Of a stretch of DNA of 59,411 nucleotides, positions 45,128-53,628 are shown in pieces. The translations under genes and the position numbers were made by a program. The notes below the pieces were generated by a model. It saw nothing but the letters and a program-made list of their open reading frames with translations. It did not search any database and had not been told where the DNA came from. Within the stretch, counting starts at the first letter, position 1. Each line of letters begins with the position of its first letter. This stretch comes from Sphingobacterium sp. UBA5670 (lineage in GTDB: Bacteria > Bacteroidota > Bacteroidia > Sphingobacteriales > Sphingobacteriaceae): NCBI RefSeq assembly GCF_002420705.1, contig NZ_DIIM01000008.1, positions 1-59,411 of the forward strand. Direction: 5' to 3'.

Positions 45128-46570
45128 ATGAGCAAATCTAGTGTTATTCCTGTTCATAAAATAATTGAGCGCCTTCAGTTTGAGAACCCTTGGTGGGTGA
45201 CTAAGGAGATTCCTTTGGTTTATAAAGAAATGTCCAAACGGCTGTATTTTGATTTATTTTATCCCTTTGTTAAGGAAACGGATATTAGGCGTGCTGTTGT
45301 ATTAATGGGGCCAAGAAGGGTTGGAAAAACAGTGATGATGTTTCATACCATAGACCAGTTGATTAATGACGGTGTTAATCCTCAACGTATATTTTTTGTT
45401 GGGATAGATAATCCGATATACGTTCAATTGAGTTTACAGGACATATTAGATTTATGTTTGGAGTCTCTTCAATTGAAAGATCTAAGCGGTACTTATATTT
45501 TTTTTGACGAAATCCAATATTTAAAAGATTGGGAGAGACATTTAAAGGTTTTAGTAGACACGTATCCAGATACTAAATTTATCGTTTCAGGTTCTGCTGC
45601 GGCAGCATTGAAATGGCATAGCACCGAAAGTGGTGCAGGAAGATTTACGGATTTCATGTTACCACCACTTACTTTTCAGGAGTTTATTCATTTGAAAGAT
45701 AAAAATCATTTGATTGCGCAAGGTCAAATAGAATATGACCGTAATCCTATTCCGTATTGGTTGCCATTAAGTATTGATGAATTAAATACAGAATTTCAAA
45801 AGTATCTTAATTATGGTGGTTATCCAGAGGTTGTGTTATCTGAAAAAATTCAAAGTGATATGGGACGTTATGTGAAAAGCGATATTGTTGATAAGGTCTT
45901 ATTGAGAGATCTGCCCAGCTTATACGGAATTAAGGACGTTCAGGAGCTCAATCGTTTTTTTACTTATATAGCCTATAATACTGGAAATGAATTCTCATAC
46001 GAAGTGATGTCAAGAGACAGTGGGATACAAAAAGATACGTTAAAAAAGTATCTGGAGTATTTGGAGGCTGCCTTTTTGATCAAGGTTTTAAATAAAGTTG
46101 ATATTAATGCGAAAAGATTAAAGAGAGTGACCAGTTTCAAAGTATATCTTACTAATCCATCTTTAAGGACAGCCCTTTTTTCTCCGGTGAAGGCTACAGA
46201 TGATGAAATGGGAAATATGGTAGAAACCGCTATTTTGTCTCAATGGATGCACCGGGAAAACTTAGATTTAACATATTCGCGATGGAAAGACGGTGAAGTA
46301 GATTTAGTCCTGGTCGACCAGCAAAAGTTTAAACCACGTTGGGGAGTAGAAATTAAATGGAGTAATCGTTATTTTGAGAAACCTCAGGAATTATCTAGCT
46401 TAATCCAGTTTTGTAATAGCAATAGCTTTAAATCTTCCATGGTTACATCGATAGATAAGTTAGGTGTGAAACAAATTGGGGATATAAATTTCACATTCAT
46501 TCCTGCCTCGATCTATGCTTATAATATCGGTGAGAATACATTAAAAATGAAAACGAAATCTTATTTATAA
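45128..46570 (+). CDS. AAA+ ATPase with DUF4143 and nuclease-like C-terminus
   Basis: 480-residue cytoplasmic ATPase. P-loop GPRRVGKTVM near residue 60-69, Walker B YIFFDEIQYLKDWE (about 124-137), sensor-1 FIVSGSAAAAL, then a winged-helix-like part and the DUF4143 domain. The C-terminus has a PD-(D/E)xK pattern: GEVDLVLVD and WGVEIKWS (about 400-420). Members are common in Bacteroidota and archaea with unclear roles. It stands between repeat copies, with no partner gene. Confidence 0.85.
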   Translation: MSKSSVIPVHKIIERLQFENPWWVTKEIPLVYKEMSKRLYFDLFYPFVKETDIRRAVVLMGPRRVGKTVMMFHTIDQLINDGVNPQRIFFVGIDNPIYVQLSLQDILDLCLESLQLKDLSGTYIFFDEIQYLKDWERHLKVLVDTYPDTKFIVSGSAAAALKWHSTESGAGRFTDFMLPPLTFQEFIHLKDKNHLIAQGQIEYDRNPIPYWLPLSIDELNTEFQKYLNYGGYPEVVLSEKIQSDMGRYVKSDIVDKVLLRDLPSLYGIKDVQELNRFFTYIAYNTGNEFSYEVMSRDSGIQKDTLKKYLEYLEAAFLIKVLNKVDINAKRLKRVTSFKVYLTNPSLRTALFSPVKATDDEMGNMVETAILSQWMHRENLDLTYSRWKDGEVDLVLVDQQKFKPRWGVEIKWSNRYFEKPQELSSLIQFCNSNSFKSSMVTSIDKLGVKQIGDINFTFIPASIYAYNIGENTLKMKTKSYL

Positions 46571-46574
46571 TTCA

Positions 46575-46811
46575 ATGGCTTTTGAAAGGATTTTTTCAAA
46601 GAAAGAATTCGACGTTGAAATATCTATGAAAGAAAAATCAAGCTCATTTATGCTGAGATCTTTCATTTTATTCTTTGATCGAATTCCGTTTATCCTTTCT
46701 ATATTCATGAAAACTTTCAGTTTTAGTAATACCTGGAGAGACAGGAGATTAAGTATTTTTGACCCGTTTACATTGAGTTTTTACCGATATCCTCTGCTAA
46801 AGCATGGCTAA
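46575..46811 (+). CDS. Doubtful small protein
   Basis: A 78-codon frame starting four bases after the ATPase stop (MAFERIFSKKEF, later FILFFDRIPFILSIF). Composition is plausible for a short membrane-associated protein but no family or other support exists. Confidence 0.25.
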   Translation: MAFERIFSKKEFDVEISMKEKSSSFMLRSFILFFDRIPFILSIFMKTFSFSNTWRDRRLSIFDPFTLSFYRYPLLKHG

Positions 46812-46837
46812 ATGGTTGAGTAAGATTTAGAATTCCC

Positions 46838-47012
46838 TATATGCGATGCATTTTTCCTCGAAAGACAGCAGGTTTTCATATCCCATTTTTTGTTTATGGC
46901 TTTATAGACCTGTTTTAGATCCTCCATTACAAGCTTTTTATCTTTCTCCTCCAGCTGTTCATTGATGATTAATTGTCTTTTAGGCGCTACTTTCGGCTCA
47001 AAGGTGCCGGCA
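46838..47012 (-). pseudogene. IS256-family transposase remnant
   Basis: The minus-strand frame reads AGTFEPKVAPKRQLIINEQL, then a piece near EEKDKKLVMEDLKQVYKAIN. Both resemble IS256-type transposases, but from distant parts of the protein, so an internal deletion has joined them. No terminal repeats remain. Confidence 0.5.
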
Positions 47013-47019
47013 GTTTATG

Positions 47020-47529
47020 TTACAAACTGTTTTTTATTTGGAAAATCATTCTGTCTTTTGAATCCCATTGATAATCCATAGAACATCTATATCCACGTAA
47101 CCACAGTAGTCCGTCAATATTTCTTATATAAAACCCTCTTGGAAAATCCTCATTTTCCAAAACAGGTTTAGAAAAAATTTTTATAGCACCAGGAGGGTGT
47201 CTGTTTATAGATTTTATTATAAAGCTTTTTTGATCAGTATAGGTTAACCGAATATAAGGAGCAAATTCTAAAGGACAATGGGTAAGATTTAGTTTACTCA
47301 TCGCAAACTCTATTTCAGCAAAAGTGCCTCCGGTTCTTAAACCTATATCCTCCAATGCTACTTCTACAATCTTTATTGTATCTCCTTTTTTGTGCGGGTT
47401 GTTAAATGGATCTGTTTCAAATAGCTGATGGGCATATTCATTTAAATGAATATGCTCATTAAATAATTTTTGTAATAATAGATCACGAGTGAGTCCTAGC
47501 GATTTTATTGTAAGTTCTTTATACTTCAT
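47020..47529 (-). CDS. Uncharacterised conserved-type protein
   Basis: 169 residues. The pattern LNLTHCPLEFAPYIRLTYTD, then GFYIRNIDGLLWLRGYR and W-rich end, is shared by a widespread family of unknown function in which L.LCP.E.GP.LR.QY is typical. The N-terminus has LGLTRDLLLQKLF. Intact and alone on the minus strand. Confidence 0.65.
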   Translation of the reverse strand: MKYKELTIKSLGLTRDLLLQKLFNEHIHLNEYAHQLFETDPFNNPHKKGDTIKIVEVALEDIGLRTGGTFAEIEFAMSKLNLTHCPLEFAPYIRLTYTDQKSFIIKSINRHPPGAIKIFSKPVLENEDFPRGFYIRNIDGLLWLRGYRCSMDYQWDSKDRMIFQIKNSL

Positions 47530-47774
47530 TTCTCGGTATGGTATAATGTCTTGTTTTCACAAGTTTCAGGCTTTTGGAGCAAATCCTGGTGCAACAAATC
47601 TAGAAATTTGATGAAGCCCTGCCTGTCTGTGACTTTCAATCAGTATAGTTTATTATCCAAGTAATTTACTTAATTGCCCCTAAATGTCCCAAGGTTTTCA
47701 AGAGATATTTTGACGATTTTAGAAGTCTCTAAAAATAGTCGGGTGCGGGTAAAACTATCCATTTTTTCAGGATA

Positions 47775-47950
47775 TTAGCCGCTTATGCAGTTTTGAAACC
47801 TTTCTGCGTTGGTAGACTCAGCACCTATCTCCAGCATTTGCAGTACAAATCTTATTTCCTCATAAAAAAGTATAAAAGTTCGAATTTTAGCAAGTTTTTG
47901 AATAAAATGAACAACTAATATTTCAAATAATCTAACGATCTTTACAATAG
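47775..47950 (+). repeat. Dispersed repeat C, copy 2
   Basis: Shares the blocks listed for 44105-44350 and again leads into repeat A. Bases 47530-47774 before it hold nothing recognisable. Confidence 0.7.
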
Positions 47951-48400
47951 ATGAACGCCCCAAGCCGGTTAACATCTAGCCCAAGCGGACATCTAGCCAA
48001 AATTGCCTCCCTTGACGGTTAATGAGGGAGGCTTTTTTTTTTTATTGTCTTCTTAAAACAGTTGAATAAATCAGCTACGGTTTCCCGTATCTTACCACTC
48101 TTCCAAATCCATACCTTAGCCTTACAGTTTGTAATAATCTTGAAAGTTAATATCTGTAAATATATTAATTCAGCATAAATAATGTATATTAGGCTTGGGT
48201 ATTAACCTTGCCCGATTGAAAAGTAGCATGCCATGATAGTAACCACGACCAATTCCATCGAAGGGAGGGAGATTTCACGATATAATGATCCGATAGCAGC
48301 CAATGTAGTCATCGGTACCATTGTCTTTAGCGATATAGGAGCGAGCTATTTCGATTTTTTTGGTGGTCGCTCTACCAGCTATGAGAAGAAGATCAAGTAA
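47940..48400 (+). repeat. Dispersed repeat A, copy 2
   Basis: The most complete copy: terminator (GCCTCCCT at 48005-48012, AGGGAGGC at 48025-48032, ten T), spacer and YbjQ gene. Sequence follows 29490-29935 with scattered differences. Confidence 0.8.
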
Positions 48401-48470
48401 ATGTACAAGCGTATTACCGAAACGCTCAGGCAGCGTGCAGAGGCAACCCGTGCAGATGTTATTATTTGAT
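48233..48470 (+). pseudogene. YbjQ-family (UPF0145) gene, copy 4, nonsense mutation
   Basis: Nearly complete YbjQ: MIVTTTNSIEGREISRYNDP, IAANVVIGTIVFSDIGASYF, FGGRSTSYEKKIK, then an in-frame TAA where the family continues (MYKRITETLRQRAEATRADV after it), and another stop. Full-length YbjQ has about 105 residues and forms pentamers. This copy is inactivated by the stop. Confidence 0.8.
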
Positions 48471-48537
48471 CTTAAAGATATTGATTCTTTTTTACCATAT
48501 ATATAAGGTTTTTTGAAAATACTGAAAAACGTATAAT

Positions 48538-50355
48538 CTATCCCAAATTTCTACAAGGTATCCAAACGGATATTAGCGTGTCTGTTTCTTGCGTTTTTAG
48601 TTCGATATGGCCTTCAAGTAAATTCAATCTATTGTAAATATCCTGTACGATGGCAATGTGATTTTTAGTTTTTTCTATGCTAAAATTAATCCTTATTCCA
48701 CCGTTGGATTGGATAATACAGTAATTTATCTGCCTTTCAGGAATAGCAACGATAATTGCATCAGCAAGCATTTGGATAATTCTAAAAATATGTATGGATT
48801 CATGAGAATCGAAAAATTTATTGATATTATCGATCTGTTGGCTTGCAAATTGATGACTTGAAAATACTTCCGTTAACATACCATTAATACTTTCCGTAAG
48901 CCCTAACAGATCCATTTGATAAGGTCTCAGGCGATGCAACAAACTTCTTACTCGTGTTATAATATCTGCGATATGATTGATTGTCCTGCCTATTGCTTCC
49001 TGTGAAGTTTTATCGCTCAACTGTTGCAATCGCCATGCTTTATTTTTAATTAAGATCAATTGCTGGCCGATGTTGTCGTGTAGTTCCATGGCGACCCTTT
49101 TCTTCTCGTTTTCCTGTTTTTGCAACAACTCGCGCAGAAAAGATTTTTTTTTAGCGATGGATTTCAGCTGGGTCTGCTCTTTCTCTCGCTGATAGAAGTT
49201 AAGCCTATCTGCCAGCGCGAAAGATAGAATTAAAGATTCCAGTAACGTTCCCCAGTGCATACTGGTACTTGTAAATATATTTTCTGGAAGGATATCGATA
49301 TCCTTAAGATTGTAAATTGCATTGCCCATCATCAGACTACCAAAACCAATAATAAAATAGATGGAAGGTTTATATCCTTTTCGTAGGCAAGCAAATCCGG
49401 CGCCGAACCAGTAAATAAAGAAAGGATACATCAGATATTGAATCATTAAAAAGGCATAAGCACCTTTATAGATGATATCGGTGAGAATAACCATTAAAGA
49501 CAATAAACACATCAATCTGCCAGCGCTATAAAAGAAAGGAGAGTATATTTTTGTTTTTAAAAATGAATTGGTAAAAAATACACTGAATAAGCTAGCTAAC
49601 CCGATAATTGTTCCAGCACTATTCAGCCAACTCATTGAGGAGAAAAAATCTGGTAGATATCCGTGGTAAAAAAAAACATTCAAGCTCCAAAAGAAAATGT
49701 AAAAGAGATAAAAGATATAGGTATTTTCTCGAGTAAGCAAATAGACAAAAAGGTTATAAATGGCAAAGGCCATTAATATGCCGAAAGTAATACCATTCAG
49801 CAGGTCATTTAGATAGTTCTTTTCGAATGCATACTGTAAGGTAATAACCTCCATCGATAAACGCAATATATTATTGCTTGTCGCGCGGATAAAGTATTCA
49901 CTTTCTGTGTCTTCTGGTATATTTAAGGGGATCAGTAGGTTATTTACCCTAATTTGTTCTTTTACCCGAGGTCTGTCAGCATCAACTGAAAATACTTCGA
50001 CGAGCCTTCCATGTTCCTTACGGAATACTTTTACAGATTGGAGAACGGGAGGGCAGTCGATCTGAAGATGCCATGCTGTCCGTTTACTATGGTTAGTCAG
50101 CTTGATATTTACCCATACAGCTGCCGCGGTAGCCCCTAACGAGAGTATTGGTAATTCGCTGCGATGGAAACTTGATTCCAAGACCTGTTCCGGACACAGC
50201 TGCTGTGTCGGATCCACCAAGTACATGGGATGATGGATCACGTAGTTTTCCTGGGAACCAAGCGAAATAATAAAAGGAGCGGCTGCCATGCCCTGTTTCT
50301 TTAATAAGAGAAACAGGAAGAGCGTAAAAATATGTAATGCAGCTTTAATCTTCAT
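48538..50355 (-). CDS. Sensor B: 7TMR-DISM histidine kinase with degenerate ATPase
   Basis: 605 residues. Signal peptide (1-25), 7TMR-DISMED2-type periplasmic domain (about 30-175), seven membrane helices (about 185-385), a coiled coil (385-420) and a HisKA_3 domain with the phosphoacceptor His426 in ELHDNIGQQL. The C-terminal ATPase part is degenerate. The N box reads RIIQMLADAIIVAIP instead of the expected QE-NN-KHA pattern, the G1 DNGxGF motif is absent, and at the G2 position stands IAIV. It should accept phosphate but not bind ATP. Last gene of the operon; its ATG overlaps the regulator stop (TAATG). Confidence 0.88.
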   Translation of the reverse strand: MKIKAALHIFTLFLFLLLKKQGMAAAPFIISLGSQENYVIHHPMYLVDPTQQLCPEQVLESSFHRSELPILSLGATAAAVWVNIKLTNHSKRTAWHLQIDCPPVLQSVKVFRKEHGRLVEVFSVDADRPRVKEQIRVNNLLIPLNIPEDTESEYFIRATSNNILRLSMEVITLQYAFEKNYLNDLLNGITFGILMAFAIYNLFVYLLTRENTYIFYLFYIFFWSLNVFFYHGYLPDFFSSMSWLNSAGTIIGLASLFSVFFTNSFLKTKIYSPFFYSAGRLMCLLSLMVILTDIIYKGAYAFLMIQYLMYPFFIYWFGAGFACLRKGYKPSIYFIIGFGSLMMGNAIYNLKDIDILPENIFTSTSMHWGTLLESLILSFALADRLNFYQREKEQTQLKSIAKKKSFLRELLQKQENEKKRVAMELHDNIGQQLILIKNKAWRLQQLSDKTSQEAIGRTINHIADIITRVRSLLHRLRPYQMDLLGLTESINGMLTEVFSSHQFASQQIDNINKFFDSHESIHIFRIIQMLADAIIVAIPERQINYCIIQSNGGIRINFSIEKTKNHIAIVQDIYNRLNLLEGHIELKTQETDTLISVWIPCRNLG

Positions 50356-50990
50356 TATCGTTGTTCAATAGCAAACCGCAATAAACTATTTTTACCGGTT
50401 AAATTGAGCTTTCTTAAGATATTCATCCGATGATTGGATACCGTTTTTTCACTTATAAAAAGCTCTTCGGCTATGGCTTTCGTACTTTTGTAACTACCAA
50501 CTAACCTGAGGATTTTAAGTTCCGATGGCGTTAACGTGCGTAGAAGATCCTCAGTCGTAGGGTTTCGATTTGTTCGACGTTGGTTAAGCAGAAATGAGCT
50601 CATTTCTGGGCTTATATAGGAGTTGCCACTTATCACGGCCTCAATAGCCTGGATGATATCGACGACGGCATTTTCCTTAAGTACATAACCAGCTACACCG
50701 ATCTCAAGCGCTCTAAGAAAGGTATCCTTAGCCTTATGCATGGTTAAGAGAATAACATTGGCATCAGGTACAAATTTAATAAGCTCTTCGGCAGCTGCCA
50801 AACCGTTCATTTCTGGCATATCAATGTCCAGTATCGTCACCATCGGAAGTTGTGTACGTGCTATCGCCAATGCTTCCATGCCATTTTTCGCTGCATAGAT
50901 GACTTCATATGCTGGCTCGCTTTCAATGACTTCCTTCAATCCCTTTAGGAAAATGGGATGATCGTCGGCAATTAATATTGTAGTTTTCAT
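50355..50990 (-). CDS. NarL/LuxR-type response regulator
   Basis: 211 residues. Receiver domain with DDH at 9-11, phosphoacceptor Asp55 in VTILDIDMPEMNG, Thr in LLTMHK and Lys in YVLKEN. The C-terminal LuxR helix-turn-helix (about 145-205) reads LTPSELKILRLVGSYKSTKA, then ISEKTVSNHRMNILRKLNL. It sits between the two sensor genes (36 bases after sensor A, 1-base overlap with sensor B), so it is the natural target of both. Confidence 0.93.
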   Translation of the reverse strand: MKTTILIADDHPIFLKGLKEVIESEPAYEVIYAAKNGMEALAIARTQLPMVTILDIDMPEMNGLAAAEELIKFVPDANVILLTMHKAKDTFLRALEIGVAGYVLKENAVVDIIQAIEAVISGNSYISPEMSSFLLNQRRTNRNPTTEDLLRTLTPSELKILRLVGSYKSTKAIAEELFISEKTVSNHRMNILRKLNLTGKNSLLRFAIEQR

Positions 50991-51026
50991 ACGATCTATT
51001 ATAAAGTTGATAATTTTTTCATCTTT

Positions 51027-52745
51027 TTAAGACAACTGTTTATCCAATGAATACAATGGAATTTTGATGAGTAGTTTTGTTCCATAAGTTGGGCGGCTCC
51101 TCAGATTGGCTTTCCCTCGCAAAAGCATGCATCTTTCGTGAACGCTCACAAGACCTAATCCCATTGAGACCACCTGGTCATCAAATCCTCTTCCGTTGTC
51201 ATGATAATAAAATACGAGATTTCCTTTAGTTCGTTTTATACAGATTGTACATTGACTAGCATGAGCATGTTTGATGAGGTTGTTTAATAGTTCCTGTATG
51301 ATCCTGTAAAGGTTGATTTGTGTTTCACGATTCAACTGCTGATCCAAATCGTCAATGGCTACTCGAATATTAACCTCAGAACTGGCATTTACTTCTTCTA
51401 CAATAAACAAGATAGACCTCTTGAATCCAAGAGTCTCCAGCTGGTATGGATGGAGTGAAGATGACACGAGCCCTACCTCTTCGATCGCTTTTCCAATGTC
51501 TTGGGTTATTCCATTGAATACCGTACTGTCTTTATCCGTACTCCGCTTTTTTAACACAAAAATTTCATTTTTAAGAAGGACCAGCTGTTGACCAATGGAT
51601 GTGTTGAGTTCCTTTGCTATTGTTTTTTTCTCGTGTTCCTGTGCTATTATGATACGTTTCGAAAAATTTACTGTCTGATCCATCAGTGCTTTTTTCAATT
51701 GTATCGATTCCTTTTTTAGGGAATTAAAACGAGTCGCCTGATAAAAAGTAAGTACTATGGCCTGTAGGCAAATTCCCATCTGAATATTCATGGATGTATG
51801 AAAGCCCTCGTAAAAAATGTAACTCCAGAGAAGTAGGATCACTCCAATTAAATAATACACGGCCGATTTTGTTTTGCGCCGAAAGCTATAGATCCCTGCT
51901 ACAAACCAATAAGCAGCAACAATGGCTAGTACGCAACAAAGTAAATAAAATGCGATTGCGTGCACTCCGATGAGATCAACTATAAATGGAAGCACGATAA
52001 GTGGATAAATCCATTTTCGCAGGTTGTACAGTCCCGGCGCGCATTGAGCTAGCTGCAGATATTGATTGGCAAACAAAATACTAAACCATAAGATAAAGAT
52101 AGAAGAGGTACTGAGCAGACGGAGTCTCCAGGACGGCATCTCGTATGTAAAATATTCATTCCAGGTCATTAAGAAAATAATACTGCAGACAACATAGCCT
52201 AAATAATATAAATGACTGCTGTCTTTGATTGCGATAAAAAGATAAAGATTATAAATCATCAGGGCCGCCAATATACCGAACATAAACCCGTTAACGATAT
52301 TTCTGAAATGATCTTCCTCATAAATAGCTTCCATTGTTCCGATATAGATCGGTATTGCAAATTGGTAGCTGCTTTTGATGCGAAGGAGGTAGTTCTTTTT
52401 TTCATCATTGCGAAGATCCATAGGATGCATAAAGCCATTTATCCGCACATTTTTTTCTGCATGCAAAGTGCTTTCATCCATTGATATTTCAGAGAGATGG
52501 CCCTCGTTATCTTTTATATAAAGACTAACGGCTTCAATTGGCGGGGGAATATGAATATACCAGTCATCAGCTCCAGATTGATTTTTTATATCAATATCCA
52601 AATGAAAAGACGACGCACTTTTCTTTCTCAGGCTCGTTTTATACAGCGCTTCCGTATTGGTCACAACGAGCTCTTTAGCATTGACGCCATTGATCATATA
52701 TAAGCATAGTAATATGTAAAAAAGAAATCTTAAAAACATATTCAA
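51027..52745 (-). CDS. Sensor A: 7TMR-DISM kinase with intact ATPase but no phosphoacceptor His
   Basis: 572 residues with the same layout as sensor B: signal peptide (1-23), 7TMR-DISMED2 domain (about 25-140), seven membrane helices (about 148-335), coiled coil (340-370) and HisKA_3. The helix that should read ELHDxIGQQL reads ELNTSIGQQL, with Asn381 (codon AAC) for His and Thr for the adjacent Asp. The ATPase is complete: N box RIIQELLNNLIKHA (481-494), G1 DNGRGF (516-521), G2 GLGL (529-532). It should bind ATP but cannot autophosphorylate. First gene of the operon. Confidence 0.9.
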   Translation of the reverse strand: MNMFLRFLFYILLCLYMINGVNAKELVVTNTEALYKTSLRKKSASSFHLDIDIKNQSGADDWYIHIPPPIEAVSLYIKDNEGHLSEISMDESTLHAEKNVRINGFMHPMDLRNDEKKNYLLRIKSSYQFAIPIYIGTMEAIYEEDHFRNIVNGFMFGILAALMIYNLYLFIAIKDSSHLYYLGYVVCSIIFLMTWNEYFTYEMPSWRLRLLSTSSIFILWFSILFANQYLQLAQCAPGLYNLRKWIYPLIVLPFIVDLIGVHAIAFYLLCCVLAIVAAYWFVAGIYSFRRKTKSAVYYLIGVILLLWSYIFYEGFHTSMNIQMGICLQAIVLTFYQATRFNSLKKESIQLKKALMDQTVNFSKRIIIAQEHEKKTIAKELNTSIGQQLVLLKNEIFVLKKRSTDKDSTVFNGITQDIGKAIEEVGLVSSSLHPYQLETLGFKRSILFIVEEVNASSEVNIRVAIDDLDQQLNRETQINLYRIIQELLNNLIKHAHASQCTICIKRTKGNLVFYYHDNGRGFDDQVVSMGLGLVSVHERCMLLRGKANLRSRPTYGTKLLIKIPLYSLDKQLS

Positions 52746-52974
52746 ATATAGATAAGGTATTACGGTATAACATGGGTAGTACTGCCTATAAATATAGTGC
52801 TTTTTCCTTATTTATCTGAGTTTCTGGAGGAACTAACTTTGAATCATCTTATCTGAAAAGAGAGACATTGCTGTTTGGAAGACCTGTATCGATGTAAGCT
52901 TTTTTTAGAGAGATAAGTATCAGACACCGGCATAGCGCGCTGGTATCAAAATTCAAATCAATAAGATAATCAAA
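52746..52974. promoter_or_regulatory. Divergent promoter region of sensor operon and surface operon
   Basis: 229 bases separate the starts of sensor A (minus) and the first lipoprotein (plus), so both promoters must lie here. I see AT-rich stretches but no convincing dyad for the NarL-type regulator. Confidence 0.5.
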
Positions 52975-53604
52975 ATGAAAACATTAATGAAAAAATCAAA
53001 GAAATCAGCCTGCTTATTTTCCATTGGATTTATGGCAGTAATTGTTGTACTATGCTGTACATTGTATAGTTGCAAAGAGACAGGAGCCCCTCCTGAGCTG
53101 ATCGAAGGCGAGTTTGGTGATCATCCCAGAACAGCGGTGCCGGACGATCTGGTCGGTTACTGGATTGCTGGAGTCAGTTCAATCAGCAATTTTTGGGGAT
53201 ATGATGGCGTCTATAAAGGACCTGCCAATGAAATTGCCGTTGGATACATGTTTTATAAAGATGGCCGGGCGAAGGAATATTTTTATTATACCAGTACATC
53301 TACCTATTGCCGCACCCAGGTATTAGGTTATAAAGAGGGAACGGTAAAAATCGATCCGGTAAATAAAAGCCTGGAGATGTTTTATGCAAGCGGAAACTAT
53401 CGATCCTTTAACACTTGCGGATCGAGCAACCCACCAGGTTTTGGAGAAACCAAAAAATATACCTCAGCAGAGTTGTATCCTAATAAAAAAATGCTGCTAA
53501 AAGATTGGACAATCAAAGAAAGTAACGGAAAAAAAGTACTCGAAGTCCCGCTGGCAGGAGGCGAAGTACAACGTTATGTGAAATCTAACGAACCACAAAA
53601 ATAG
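52975..53604 (+). CDS. Lipoprotein, first gene of the surface operon
   Basis: 209 residues. Basic N-terminus, membrane segment and lipobox-like TLYSC (about residue 33). The mature part begins with an acidic linker and then a beta-rich domain (DDLVGYWIAGVSSISNFWGY, YMFYKDGRAKEYFYYTSTST) with two Cys near 110 and 142; it may be lipocalin-like. No family assigned. Followed after 24 bases by the next gene. Confidence 0.75.
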   Translation: MKTLMKKSKKSACLFSIGFMAVIVVLCCTLYSCKETGAPPELIEGEFGDHPRTAVPDDLVGYWIAGVSSISNFWGYDGVYKGPANEIAVGYMFYKDGRAKEYFYYTSTSTYCRTQVLGYKEGTVKIDPVNKSLEMFYASGNYRSFNTCGSSNPPGFGETKKYTSAELYPNKKMLLKDWTIKESNGKKVLEVPLAGGEVQRYVKSNEPQK

Positions 53605-53628
53605 ATCATTTATTAAATAATAATTATT

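Noticed and set aside
28930..48500. Intact prophage or conjugative element
   Set aside because: No structural, packaging, integrase, relaxase or mating genes are present; only Bro-N and IS256 fragments.
51027..52745. Sensor A as a simple decayed pseudogene
   Set aside because: The frame is intact over 572 codons and all ATP-binding boxes are kept, which does not fit random decay.
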